From Candidatus Rokuibacteriota bacterium (GTDB lineage: Bacteria; Methylomirabilota; Methylomirabilia; Rokubacteriales; CSP1-6), in the NCBI GenBank assembly GCA_030647435.1, contig JAUSJX010000076.1, positions 1-64,000 on the forward strand: a stretch of DNA of 64,000 bases, given 5' to 3'. The notes under the pieces were generated by a model that saw nothing but the letters and a program-made list of their open reading frames with translations, ran no database searches and had not been told where the DNA came from. The translations under genes and the position numbers were made by a program. Below are positions 39,349 to 48,237 of this stretch, piece by piece; within the stretch, counting starts at the first letter, position 1; every line of letters starts with the position of its first letter.

Positions 39349-40719
39349 TCATCGCCGCGCCCCGCCGCCCTGGACGCCGCCGTTCAAGGCGCTTGCGCTG
39401 CTCGCTTCATGGACGCTTCCAGTCGTGACGGTCGCCACGGGCGCACTCCGCACGGCGGGACTGGGCGGCGCGACACTCTCCCGGTCCTCATGACCGCGCT
39501 CGCCGGGTTCCCGTCGCTGGCCCTGCGCAGGGGCGGGGCTCGCCTGGACGCGCGCCTGCGCGCGCGGCGAGTCTCCCGGATTCGGCCGGCTGGACTCGGG
39601 CCGTGGCGCCGGCTGGACGCTCGGCCGGATCGCTTCCTGTCCGCCGCGCCCTGGCTGCGGCCGTCCCTGCTCCGCTCGCGGCTGGTCAGCTCGCGGTTGC
39701 TCCACCCGCGGCTGCTCCGCCCGCGGTTGTGCCGCCCGCGGCTGTTCCACTCGTGGCTGCTCCACCCGCGGTTGTGCCGCCCGCGGCTGCTCTACACGAC
39801 TCCGGAAGGGCTCACGGGACTGGATAACCGCCGGCCTCGGAGTCGTCACGGGCTGTTGCGCCGCCGTATGCCGGACCTCCACGCTCTCCCGATGACGGAC
39901 GTCGTGCTGCCACGCCAGCCGATCACCCTCGCGCGGCCCGATCCTCCCCCGCTCGATCTCGCCCCGTCGTCCTTCGACGTTCACGACTTCGGTGAAGCGG
40001 CGATACCGGGCAACATCGACGAAGACGACGTGGCGGTGCCAGTCGCAAGTTCCCCAGAGCCCGAACCCGACGAAGATGCCGCCGCCAAAGGAGTAGAAGC
40101 CTCTCCCCACGGGCAATCCGATCGGGTAGTAGTAGTACGGCCGATGGGCAGGATAGGGCCACGGCCCGTAGACGATGAGAGGGTTGTAGACCGGCACGTA
40201 GATCACCTGCGGGCTGGCCGGCTCGATGTAGATGTAGGGGGCCTGCACCCTCACGACCTGCTGCGGTGAGCTGGTGAGCGTGCCTTGCGCCTGCGCCCTG
40301 GCGCGGAGCACCTGCACGGCGTCCATCAGACCCTGCTCCTGAGCCAGGAAGGCGTCGCCGAGCTGCTGGGTCCAGTCGAGCTTGTCGTCCATCATGTCGA
40401 GGATCTGCGGGAACTGAGCGAGCGCCTTCACGCTGTCGTCCCAGTTCTGGTACGTGAGCGCCTCGTCCAGCCGGCTATCCCTAAGAGTGGGATTGGCCTG
40501 AACGAACCGGGCCGCCTGCACGACCTCGACGGGGTAGGTGGCGGCCATCAACACCTGCGCCAGCAGCGGGTCCGGATAGAGCGCGACCGGCGCGGCGATC
40601 TGTTCGAGCTCCTCGGTCGAGAACAAGATGCGCGGTGGCAGCTCCTGGGCGAGGAGTGTCGCGGGGATCGTTAGAACGACGGCGACCACGGCCGCCACGA
40701 TTTTCTTCAAGATTCTCAT
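39349..40719 (-). CDS. DUF3300 exported protein with C-terminal QPR repeats
   Basis: 456 residues from the ATG at 40719, preceded by AGGAGG. A signal peptide (MRILKKIVAAVVAVVLTIPA, then TLLAQ) is followed by the DUF3300 domain: LFSTEELEQIAAPVALYPDP, LLAQVLMAATYPVEVVQAAR, QNWDDSVKALAQFPQILDMM and YIYIEPASPQVIYVPVYNP. After ~290 residues comes a disordered tail with about a dozen RVEQP/RAAQP pentapeptides. The family is periplasmic or surface-exposed with unknown function. The stop lies beside the inverted-repeat element. Confidence 0.82.
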   Translation of the reverse strand: MRILKKIVAAVVAVVLTIPATLLAQELPPRILFSTEELEQIAAPVALYPDPLLAQVLMAATYPVEVVQAARFVQANPTLRDSRLDEALTYQNWDDSVKALAQFPQILDMMDDKLDWTQQLGDAFLAQEQGLMDAVQVLRARAQAQGTLTSSPQQVVRVQAPYIYIEPASPQVIYVPVYNPLIVYGPWPYPAHRPYYYYPIGLPVGRGFYSFGGGIFVGFGLWGTCDWHRHVVFVDVARYRRFTEVVNVEGRRGEIERGRIGPREGDRLAWQHDVRHRESVEVRHTAAQQPVTTPRPAVIQSREPFRSRVEQPRAAQPRVEQPRVEQPRAAQPRAEQPRVEQPRADQPRAEQGRPQPGRGGQEAIRPSVQPAPRPESSRPNPGDSPRAQARVQASPAPAQGQRREPGERGHEDRESVAPPSPAVRSAPVATVTTGSVHEASSASALNGGVQGGGARR

Positions 40720-40963
40720 CGCATGCCTCCTGGGGCCCGCTCGGCCCCTGCCTTCCATGCTCCCCTTCGCACCCCACCAACGCGGACGGCTGATGCCGAT
40801 CCGTCCCTGTCGGGTAGACGAGGTTGCGCGGTCATCCATTTACATGGGAGCGGGGCGGGCCGAGAAAGTCCGGGGCTTGGCGTATGTAAACGGATACACC
40901 CGGGCCGGCGTCGTAGGGGGCAAGCAGGTAAACGCCCCTTAGAGGGCAGAGGAGGATAACGCC

Positions 40964-41839
40964 ATGCATCGATTCACGTGGCTCGTGGGAGGCGCGATCG
41001 TGACGGTCGCGCTGTGGGCACCTGTCGTGGGCGCCCAGAACATCAATCAGGATCAGCCGAAGCTCTCCACGCAGGACACGCCCGTGGTTTCGACGAACCC
41101 GCAGAACATCCGTCAGGACAACCGAGAGATCCGCCAGGACCGTGGGGAGGTTGCGCGTGATGTCCGGGAAGTCCGGCAGGATGAGCGCAATCTCGGCCGT
41201 GACAATCGCGAGATCCAGCAGGACCGCCGGGAGATCGCCGGCGACAAGCAGGAGATCCGCCGGGACCAGTGGCAGATCGGCCGGGACGAGCGCGAGATCG
41301 CCCAGGACCGCAACAGGCTCCGCCAGGACATGAGGGCCGGCGACTGGAGGGCTGTCGCCGTCGACCGCGCCGAGCTGAACAAGGACCAGCGCGCGCTCTC
41401 CCAGGATCGCCGGGAGCTGGGCCGCGACGAGCGGGAGCTTCGCAGCGACCGGCAGGAGCTGCGCCACGACGTGCAGGACCGTTACCGCGACCGGCGCGAG
41501 CTCGTCCAGGATCGCCGGAATCTCGCCGGCGACCGGCGCGACCTGCACCAGGACTACCGCAACCGCTTCTCGAATCGCCCCACCGCGCAGGGCCAGTACT
41601 ACGGACAGCGTCAGGCCGGCGGCCCGCGCCTGAATTACCCCCAGCATCAGGGCTATGGCCAGACGCCAGGCTCCAGCGCCGCGCCGGGTTCGACGCCGGG
41701 CTACGGCCAGCATCAGGGCACCAGCCAGACGCCGAGCTTCGCCCAGCGTCAGAGCGCGGTCCAGGCGCCTCAGCAGTACGCCCGGTCTTCCGGGATGCCC
41801 ACGGCCGCCCGCAGCATGCAGGCGCGCGCGCGTAGGTAG
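40964..41839 (+). CDS. Exported repeat protein of charged 7-residue units
   Basis: 291 residues: a signal peptide (MHRFTWLVGGAIVTVALWAP, then VVGAQ) and, from residues ~48 to 200, some 20 imperfect heptads of the form REI-x-QDR or REL-x-xDR (IRQDNREIRQDRGEVARDVR). These should form a long highly charged helix or coiled coil. The last 80 residues are Gln/Gly/Pro-rich (YGQRQAGGPRLNYPQHQGYG). GAGGAGGATAACGCC precedes the ATG. No domain name is recognised. It is divergent from the DUF3300 gene and close to another exported protein, so a cell-envelope role is likely. Confidence 0.7.
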   Translation: MHRFTWLVGGAIVTVALWAPVVGAQNINQDQPKLSTQDTPVVSTNPQNIRQDNREIRQDRGEVARDVREVRQDERNLGRDNREIQQDRREIAGDKQEIRRDQWQIGRDEREIAQDRNRLRQDMRAGDWRAVAVDRAELNKDQRALSQDRRELGRDERELRSDRQELRHDVQDRYRDRRELVQDRRNLAGDRRDLHQDYRNRFSNRPTAQGQYYGQRQAGGPRLNYPQHQGYGQTPGSSAAPGSTPGYGQHQGTSQTPSFAQRQSAVQAPQQYARSSGMPTAARSMQARARR

Positions 41840-42011
41840 ACCACGCCGCCACTCGCCCGGCGGAGCACGATAAGACGCTCCGCCCGGCGATGCCGTAAAC
41901 AGACCGGATGCAGAACGCGTCGTACTGGCGGAAGGCGAGCCAGGGCCGCAGATCGTGCGGCCTCTGCGCCCCGCATGCAGTAGGCCCGAAGGTGGCAGGG
42001 AGGATACGCTG

Positions 42012-42596
42012 ATGCTTCGGCAGATGTTCGTGGGCAGCGTGATGGCTGTCGTAGCGCTCGTCGGCTCTGCAAGCGCCGGGCACGCCGGGGTGAGCGTGGA
42101 CCTCGGAATCCATCTGGGATCTCCCCCGCAGTTCGTGCAAGTGCCGGAAACCCCCGTCTCTTACGCTCCGGCCGTCGGGGCGAACCTCTTCTTGTACGCC
42201 GGGCAGTTCTTCGCCTTCCGCGGCGGCGTGTGGTTCGCGGGCCCCGGGTACGAGGGACCTTGGTCGGAGGTGCGGCCCGAGTACGTGCCGCGGCCGATCC
42301 TCGCGGTACCGGTGCAGTACTATCGCGTGCCGCCGCGGGAATGGTCGCACTGGCGGCGCGAGACGGCGCCGCGGTGGGGATCGACGTGGGGCCGGCGCTG
42401 GGAGGAACGGCGTCCGGAGCATCCCGCGGTCTACCGGGATGACCATCGCGGTGAGCATCATACGGCGTACCGGGACGACCATCGCGGCGACCGGCCGCCC
42501 TCCCACCGGGACGACTTCCGTGACGAGCGTCACGGCGACCGTGTGCGTGCGTATCGGGACGAGCACCGCAATGGGCGATACGACGACCGGCGGTAA
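42012..42596 (+). CDS. Exported protein with Arg/Asp/His-rich repeats
   Basis: 194 residues from the ATG at 42012 (GGGAGG upstream). Signal peptide MLRQMFVGSVMAVVALVGSA, then SAGHAG. The middle (FAFRGGVWFAGPGYEGPWSE, VPRPILAVPVQYYRVPP) resembles the YXWGXW-like domain found in small periplasmic proteins of proteobacteria. The tail has four or more YRDDHRG/HRDDFRD units. It follows the heptad-repeat protein in the same direction with a 170-bp gap where I see nothing else. Confidence 0.65.
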   Translation: MLRQMFVGSVMAVVALVGSASAGHAGVSVDLGIHLGSPPQFVQVPETPVSYAPAVGANLFLYAGQFFAFRGGVWFAGPGYEGPWSEVRPEYVPRPILAVPVQYYRVPPREWSHWRRETAPRWGSTWGRRWEERRPEHPAVYRDDHRGEHHTAYRDDHRGDRPPSHRDDFRDERHGDRVRAYRDEHRNGRYDDRR

Positions 42597-42635
42597 CGCA
42601 CCGGTCCGCATGAGCTGACGGCGCAGCCCCCGTCG

Positions 42636-43727
42636 CTAGCGCTTGAGGTCGGTGATGCTCCGCAAGGGCGTCCCGTCCCTGCGCGCGATGGGGCGCCGCA
42701 CCGGCGCGGTCTGATCGCCGAAGGTCGGCTGCCAGCAGGAGTGCTTCCCGGCCCCGCCGACGACGATCACCGAGATGTCCTCGGGCGATCTGACGATCGG
42801 CAGGAGGGTATCGGGCGAATCCACCGCGTGCCGGTCGTCAACGTGCAGGCGCCGGTACTCCTCGCCGAGCCGGCCGAGCGGAAAGCGCGCGTGCTCGAAG
42901 ATGAACTCCTTGACCTGTCGCTTGGTGTAGCCGTCGCCCGCGATGGTGGCGGCGTGCTCGGGCCCGAGCGATAGCAGCGGGTGGCCAAAGGCGAGGAGGT
43001 TGTTACTGCCAGCCTGGCCCATCGCGCCGGCGATGATCTTGAGGACCCCCAGACCCGTGTAGCTGTAGTGGTCCTGGATGTTGTGCGGGCCCTCGCAGCC
43101 GATCGCGGTGACGGTGCTCACGTCGGCCGGGAAGCCGTGCTCCACGTGGAGCGGCTCCCACGGATTCGCCGCTTCGTTCTCCGCCACGCAGTAAGCGATC
43201 TTGGCCGGGCTGCCTTGGGTGGACCGATCACCGGTCCCCGGCAGCCCGCCGCCCACGTTCATGAGCAAGAGCCGCACGGCGCGGCCGATGGTCATGTTGG
43301 CGCGGAAGCCCTGGCCGAACGCGTTGTAGCCCGCGTTGATCTCGAGCTCGCGCGCGATGGGGCCGTTGACGATGATGAGCGGCGCCACGGGATGCGTCGT
43401 GGCCTGGATCGAGTCGAGGTTGAAGGCCGGATCCGCGAGGGCTTCGATGGCGGTGATGACGACCGGCAGGTACTCGGGCCTGCAGCCCGCCATGACGGCG
43501 TTGACCGCGATCCGCTCGACCGTGGCCTCGCCCTGCCGCGGCGGCAGGACGGCAACGACGTCGCGCGGCTCGCGGTCCGTGAACCGCAAGGACTCGCGCA
43601 CGAGGTCGTCCGTGGGCGGAACGATCGGAAGCCCGTCGGTCCAGCCGCGCTCCTGGTAGAGGCGGTTGATGGCCGTGTAGGAGCCGTCCAGGCGAAAGGT
43701 CTTGGCCGCGGGGCCCGGCGCGGTCAC
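42636..43727 (-). CDS. Partner protein of the split UGSC selenoprotein locus
   Basis: 363 residues homologous along its length to the C-terminal domain of the fused selenoprotein at 17466-19139. Shared blocks are RGWTDGLPIVPPT, VNAVMAGCRPEYLPVV, PLIIVNGPIARELEINAGYN, MTIGRAVRLLLMNVGG and VAENEAANPWEPLH. A C-terminal block (SVIVVGGAGKHSCWQP) also corresponds to VVGGAAGRGAYFY in the fusion. No known cofactor motif is visible. The start overlaps the UGSC gene stop by 4 nt (ATGA), so the two subunits are made together. Reaction unknown; a complex with the selenoprotein is strongly suggested by the fusion elsewhere in the window. Confidence 0.8.
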   Translation of the reverse strand: MTAPGPAAKTFRLDGSYTAINRLYQERGWTDGLPIVPPTDDLVRESLRFTDREPRDVVAVLPPRQGEATVERIAVNAVMAGCRPEYLPVVITAIEALADPAFNLDSIQATTHPVAPLIIVNGPIARELEINAGYNAFGQGFRANMTIGRAVRLLLMNVGGGLPGTGDRSTQGSPAKIAYCVAENEAANPWEPLHVEHGFPADVSTVTAIGCEGPHNIQDHYSYTGLGVLKIIAGAMGQAGSNNLLAFGHPLLSLGPEHAATIAGDGYTKRQVKEFIFEHARFPLGRLGEEYRRLHVDDRHAVDSPDTLLPIVRSPEDISVIVVGGAGKHSCWQPTFGDQTAPVRRPIARRDGTPLRSITDLKR

Positions 43728-44254
43728 GCCTTGGTCACCGCGCGAACGACGATATCGATGACGAGGTCCGCCTTGCGCACGACCTCCTCCTCACGGATGC
43801 CGCCCAAGGGATGCGGGATGAGGGCAAGAGGCAGGTCGGCGAGACCCCGGTTCCGTGCCTCGAGCGTGGCCAGCGTCTCGAACTCCTTGGTGCCCATGAC
43901 GACGGTCGGGATGCCGTGCTGCTCCAGCACGATGGCGCCGTGGATACTCCACGACGTGCACGACCCTCAGTCGGCGCTGCCGACCAGAACGAAGTCGCAC
44001 GTCGTCAGATCGGCGAGAATGGCGGGCGAGGGCGGCCCCGCGATGCCCTTCTCGCGCTTGACGACGTCGCGGACGCCGTAGCGCTCCTTGAGACGCTGGA
44101 CCACCGCCAGCATCAGCGTGCCGGCGTTGGCCTTGCTGTTGTCGAGGATGCCGGCGCGCGTGCCTTCGAGGCTCGCCAGCCGCGGCGCCAGCCCCGCGGC
44201 CAGGATCCGCGGCTCGGCCGTCGGGTCGTACAGCAGATCACCCTTGTCGGTCAT
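43724..44254 (-). CDS. UGSC-family selenoprotein (stand-alone)
   Basis: 176 residues if TGA 43969-43967 is selenocysteine (codon 96). The ATG at 44254 is chosen because AGGAG lies ~8 nt upstream. EGTRAGILDNSKANAGTLML, then ATCDFVLVGSAD-like sequence (TCDFVLVGSAD) lead to U-G-S-C-T-S-W-S-I-H-G, then EQHGIPTVVMGTKEFETLAT and LALIPHPLGGI. The same motif and spacing occur in the fused protein at 17466. A stem-loop at 43937-43955 begins 11 nt after the TGA. It overlaps the partner gene downstream by 4 nt. Function unknown; the Sec and nearby Cys make a redox or thiol-dependent step likely. Confidence 0.88.
43937..43955 (-). promoter_or_regulatory. Candidate bacterial SECIS hairpin (UGSC selenoprotein 2)
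   Basis: On the minus strand GTCGTGG (43955-43949) pairs with CCACGGC (43943-43937), six Watson-Crick pairs and one G-U, around the loop AGTAT. Compared with the hairpin at 17771-17789, the base pair closing the loop changes from G-C to A-U, a compensatory change. Confidence 0.7.
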
Positions 44255-44353
44255 TGGTCCATCTCCTCTTGGGGTCGATCTCCTCTCGGGACCGATCTCC
44301 TCGTGGGTTGTCGAGGCGGAAGTCACGACGCGTAGTCTACCACCGACCGTCCT

Positions 44354-46798
44354 ATGCTAGGTTGGGGCCGACATGAGGATCGCGGCCTGATCGCCCTGCT
44401 CCTGCTCTTTGCTGTCACGATGTTCGCCGGCGCCACGCTGCTGTTCGTGGTGCAGCCGATGGTGGGCAAGATGGTCCTGCCGCTCCTCGGGGGCACGCCG
44501 GCCGTGTGGAGCACGTGCATGGTCTTCTTCCAGGCCGTGCTCCTCGGCGGCTACGCCTACGCCCACGCGAGCACGGCCTGGCTCGGCATCCGCCGCCAGA
44601 TGCTCCTGCACCTGGCCCTGCTCGTCCTGCCGCTTGGAGTCCTGCCGCTGGCCGTGAACCCGGCGTACCTTCACGGCGGCGGCACCAACCCGGTTTTCGA
44701 CGTGCTGCTCCTGCTCTCGGTCTCGGTCGGACTGCCCTTCCTCGTGGTCAGCGCCACTGCCCCGCTGCTCCAGAAGTGGTTCGAAAGCACGGATCACCCG
44801 GCCGCGGGGGACCCTTATTTTCTCTACGCCGCGAGCAACCTCGGCAGCATGCTGGCCCTGCTGAGCTATCCGACCCTCATCGAGCCGAGGCTCCAGCTCA
44901 GGGGCGATGATTGGCTGACGCAGACGCGCCTCTGGACCCTCGGCTATTTCGCGCTCGCCGTCCTGATCGGCCTCTGCGCGATGACCCTCTGGCGGCGCGG
45001 CCCCAAGCCCGCGGGCGCAGGGCCGGAGGACGGCGCGGGCCCCGGTGATCCCCCCGGCGATCCCCCCGGTGTTCCCTATATCGCGCCGCCTGAGCCGCCG
45101 CCGAGCTGGACCCTATGCCTGCACTGGATCGCCCTGGCGTTCGTGCCGTCGAGCCTCCTGCTCGGCGTGACCACGTACATCACGACGGATATCGCCGCCG
45201 TACCCCTGCTCTGGGTACTACCGCTGGCCATCTATCTCCTGACCTTCATCCTGGCCTTCGGCCGCTTGCCGGCGCGCCTGCATCGCCTGGTCGCGGCGGC
45301 GACCACCCCGCTCGTCCTCGTCGTCTTCTTCCTCATGCTCTCCCGCTTCAAGCAGCGCATCCTGATCACGGTGCTCTGGCACCTCCTGCTGCTCTTCGTG
45401 GTCGCCCTCGCCTGCCACGGCAAGCTGGCGCTCACGCGCCCCTCGTCGCGGTATCTGACCCAGTTCTATCTCCTGCTCTCGGTGGGCGGCGTGCTCGGCG
45501 GGCTCTGCAACGCGCTGATCGCCCCTCTCGTCTTCAGCTCGCTCGCGGAGTACCCGCTCGTGATGGCGCTCAGCTGCCTGCTCCTGGAAGGCCCGCGGCC
45601 GGCGTCGGCATGGACCCTGCGCTCCCTCGTGAGGGACGCGGGCTTGGCTTTCGCAGTGGGCGCGGCGGCTCTCGTCCTCTACGCGGACTTCGTCACGCTC
45701 CGGCTCGACACAGGGTTCTTCACCACGCTGCTCAAGATCCCCACGGAGATGGTCGAGAAATGGGTCACGCCCGCGGAGCTCCAGGCCAATACCATCCTGG
45801 GATACGGCCTGCCGCTCGTCGCGCTCTTCTTCATGCGGCGGCGCCCGGTGGCCCTGGCATTGGGCCTCTGCGCCGTCCTGATCGTGGGGGACTTCGTGGA
45901 CGCGCGGAACAGCAACCAGATCCTCCAGGCGCGAAGCTTCTTCGGAGTCCTGCGCGTCACACGTGACAAAAGTCTCACGGGCTATACCGAGCTCCGCCAC
46001 GGCACCACGGCGCATGGCCGGCAGAGCCTCGATCCCGAGCGGCACCAAGAGCCGCTCGCCTACTACCACCGCGGCAGCCCCATCGGGCTCGTGATGGCCG
46101 AGCTGGATCGGCGCAGCTCGGCGCTCCGCGTGGCCGTGATCGGACTCGGGACGGGCACGATGGCCGCCTACGCCCGGCCGGGCGACATCATGACGTTCTA
46201 CGAGATCGATCCCCTCGTGCGCGACATCGCGACCAACCGCTTCTACTTCGCCTACGTGCCCGACGCGATCCAGCGGGGCGCGACGGTGCGCATCGAGATG
46301 GGCGACGCCCGCATCCGCATGGCCCAGGTGCGGAAGGAGCGCCCCGGAGAGCGCTACGACCTCATCGTCGTGGACGCGTTCAGCTCGGACGCCATTCCGG
46401 TGCACCTGCTGACGCGCGAAGCTTTCCGTCTCTATTTCGAGATGCTGAACCTCAACGGCCTGCTCGCCCTCCATCTCTCGAACCGGTATCTCGCGCTCGC
46501 ACCGGTGGTGGCGAGCCTCGCCGAGGATGCCAAGCTCGGCGGCCGGCTGATCCGCGACGACTCATCGCCGGATGCCGAAGGCTCGAGCGCCTCCATCTGG
46601 GCCGTGCTGGCCCGGACGCCGGAGGCGCTCGGCAAGCTCGCGCGTGACCCAGACTGGACGGCCACGAAGCTCGAGACGCGCCCCCGGGTCGGCGTCTGGA
46701 CCGACGACTTCCACAATCTGCTCGCGGTCTTCGACCGGTCGGAGACGTGGCGATTCCGGGACAGCCTGCGTCTGGACGAGCAACCCGGCAAGATGTAG
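44354..46798 (+). CDS. Membrane protein fused to a spermidine synthase-like domain
   Basis: 814 residues. Residues ~10-530 contain about 12 hydrophobic helices (LIALLLLFAVTMFAGATLLF; MLLHLALLVLPLGVLPLAV; LPLAIYLLTFILAFGRL), similar to MFS-like membrane regions. Residues ~590-760 form an SAM-binding Rossmann fold: VAVIGLGTGTMAAYARPGDI, FYEIDPLVRDIA and YDLIVVDAFSSDAIPVHLLT, as in spermidine synthases. Fusions of this type are common in Rokubacteria- and Deltaproteobacteria-like genomes; their product is uncertain. It starts about 100 bp from the divergent UGSC locus. Confidence 0.82.
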   Translation: MLGWGRHEDRGLIALLLLFAVTMFAGATLLFVVQPMVGKMVLPLLGGTPAVWSTCMVFFQAVLLGGYAYAHASTAWLGIRRQMLLHLALLVLPLGVLPLAVNPAYLHGGGTNPVFDVLLLLSVSVGLPFLVVSATAPLLQKWFESTDHPAAGDPYFLYAASNLGSMLALLSYPTLIEPRLQLRGDDWLTQTRLWTLGYFALAVLIGLCAMTLWRRGPKPAGAGPEDGAGPGDPPGDPPGVPYIAPPEPPPSWTLCLHWIALAFVPSSLLLGVTTYITTDIAAVPLLWVLPLAIYLLTFILAFGRLPARLHRLVAAATTPLVLVVFFLMLSRFKQRILITVLWHLLLLFVVALACHGKLALTRPSSRYLTQFYLLLSVGGVLGGLCNALIAPLVFSSLAEYPLVMALSCLLLEGPRPASAWTLRSLVRDAGLAFAVGAAALVLYADFVTLRLDTGFFTTLLKIPTEMVEKWVTPAELQANTILGYGLPLVALFFMRRRPVALALGLCAVLIVGDFVDARNSNQILQARSFFGVLRVTRDKSLTGYTELRHGTTAHGRQSLDPERHQEPLAYYHRGSPIGLVMAELDRRSSALRVAVIGLGTGTMAAYARPGDIMTFYEIDPLVRDIATNRFYFAYVPDAIQRGATVRIEMGDARIRMAQVRKERPGERYDLIVVDAFSSDAIPVHLLTREAFRLYFEMLNLNGLLALHLSNRYLALAPVVASLAEDAKLGGRLIRDDSSPDAEGSSASIWAVLARTPEALGKLARDPDWTATKLETRPRVGVWTDDFHNLLAVFDRSETWRFRDSLRLDEQPGKM

Positions 46799-46841
46799 GA
46801 TAGGCGCCGGCAGCCACCCCCCGACACAAGGAGCCCCGACC

Positions 46842-47765
46842 GTGAGCGGCAAAGATCGCATCACCGGTGTCCTCTCCCCCGTTGTCACCCCCTTCAAGGC
46901 CGACCTCACCCCTGATCCGGAGCGGTTCGCGCGGCAGTGCCGCTGGCTGCTCTCCCAGGACGTGGGATTGGCGGTCTTCGGGACCAACTCGGAGGCCAAC
47001 TCGCTCTCCACCGACGAGAAGGTCGAGCTGCTGGACCGCCTGGTGGGCGCGGGTGTGGACGCAGGCCGGATGATGCCGGGCACCGGCTGCTGCGCGCTGA
47101 CCGACTCGGTGCGGCTGACGGCGCACGCGATGAAGCTCGGCTGCGGCGGCGTGCTCATGCTGCCGCCCTTCTACTACAAGGGCGTCTCGGACGACGGGCT
47201 CTTCAAGAACTTCGCGGAGGTGATCGAGCGCGTCAGCGACCGTCGGCTGCGGATCTACCTGTACCACATCCCGCCGGTCTCTCAGGTGGCGATCACCCTT
47301 CCTCTCATAGAGCGGCTGCTCAAGGCCTACCCTGGCATCATCGCGGGCGCCAAGGATTCCTCCGGCGACTGGAACAACACGCAGGCGTATCTCGACAACT
47401 TCGCCAAGCAGGGCTTCGACGTCTTCCCTGGGAGCGAGACCTTCCTGCTCCAGGGCATGCGCGGGGGCGGCGTCGGCTGCATCAGCGCTACAGCCAACGT
47501 CAACCCGAGGGCGATCGCGCGGCTCTTTGCGACGTGGCGGGCGGCGGACGCCGACACGCAGCAGGAGCGTCTGAACGAAATCCGCGGCATCTTCGCCAAG
47601 CATCCGATGATCCCGGCCCTCAAGGCCGCCATCGCGCATTACGGCGGCGACGCGTCCTGGGTGACGGTGCGCCCGCCGCTGGTGGAGTTGACGCGGGAAC
47701 AACAGACGGCCCTGGCGGCTGACCTCGACGGCGCCGGCTTCACCATGCCAGGGTTGAAAGGCTGA
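46842..47765 (+). CDS. DapA/dihydrodipicolinate synthase family lyase-aldolase
   Basis: 307 residues from a GTG at 46842 with AAGGAG 9 nt before it. [40 protein letters not shown], the tyrosine in [12 protein letters not shown] and the Schiff-base lysine in [13 protein letters not shown] are the family's catalytic residues. Class I aldolases of this group split or form 2-oxo acids. It is followed 1 nt later by the IorA-type gene, so it may supply or use the oxidoreductase's product. True DapA is unlikely because of that context. Confidence 0.87.
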   Translation: MSGKDRITGVLSPVVTPFKADLTPDPERFARQCRWLLSQDVGLAVFGTNSEANSLSTDEKVELLDRLVGAGVDAGRMMPGTGCCALTDSVRLTAHAMKLGCGGVLMLPPFYYKGVSDDGLFKNFAEVIERVSDRRLRIYLYHIPPVSQVAITLPLIERLLKAYPGIIAGAKDSSGDWNNTQAYLDNFAKQGFDVFPGSETFLLQGMRGGGVGCISATANVNPRAIARLFATWRAADADTQQERLNEIRGIFAKHPMIPALKAAIAHYGGDASWVTVRPPLVELTREQQTALAADLDGAGFTMPGLKG

Positions 47766-47766
47766 C

Positions 47767-48237
47767 ATGGCCACGTTCGCGCTGATCGTCAACGGCAAAA
47801 CCTGCCAGATCGATGCCTCGCCCGACATGCCGCTGCTGTGGGCGATCCGGGAGCAGGTCGGGCTCACCGGCACCAAGTTCGGCTGCGGGGCCGCGCACTG
47901 CGGCGCCTGCACCGTGCACGTGGACGGCAAGGCGGTCCGCTCGTGCAACGTGTCCGTCCTCGAGGCGACGGGCAAGAGGATCACCACGATCGAAGGCCTC
48001 TCCGACAGGACCGACCATCCCGTGCAGAAGGCGTGGATCGAGATCGACGTGCCCCAGTGCGGTTACTGCCAGTCGGGACAGATCATGTCCGCCGCGGCGC
48101 TCCTCGCGGAGAAGCCCTCGCCGACGGACGCCGATATCGACCGCGCCATGAGCGGGAACATCTGCCGCTGCGGGACCTACACGCGCATCCGCGCCGCCAT
48201 CCACCGCGCGGCCCAGATGAAGAAGGGAGGCGCGTGA
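47767..48237 (+). CDS. 2Fe-2S subunit of an IorAB-type oxidoreductase
   Basis: 156 residues with two [2Fe-2S] clusters: [20 protein letters not shown] with RSCNVS, and [18 protein letters not shown] with [12 protein letters not shown]. The [10 protein letters not shown] form is typical of isoquinoline 1-oxidoreductase alpha subunits rather than xanthine dehydrogenase. It overlaps the large subunit by 4 nt (GTGA). Confidence 0.9.
   Translation: MATFALIVNGKTCQIDASPDMPLLWAIREQVGLTGTKFGCGAAHCGACTVHVDGKAVRSCNVSVLEATGKRITTIEGLSDRTDHPVQKAWIEIDVPQCGYCQSGQIMSAAALLAEKPSPTDADIDRAMSGNICRCGTYTRIRAAIHRAAQMKKGGA

Noticed and set aside
39133-40269. Plus-strand frame with LHPRLLRPRL repeats
   Set aside because: The repeats are the reverse complement of the QPR pentapeptide repeats of the DUF3300 protein, so this is antisense.
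46842-47765. Genuine dapA of lysine biosynthesis
   Set aside because: It lies in an operon with an exported molybdenum hydroxylase, and its glycine-rich substrate region ([11 protein letters not shown]) differs from the GTTGESPTL of DapA.
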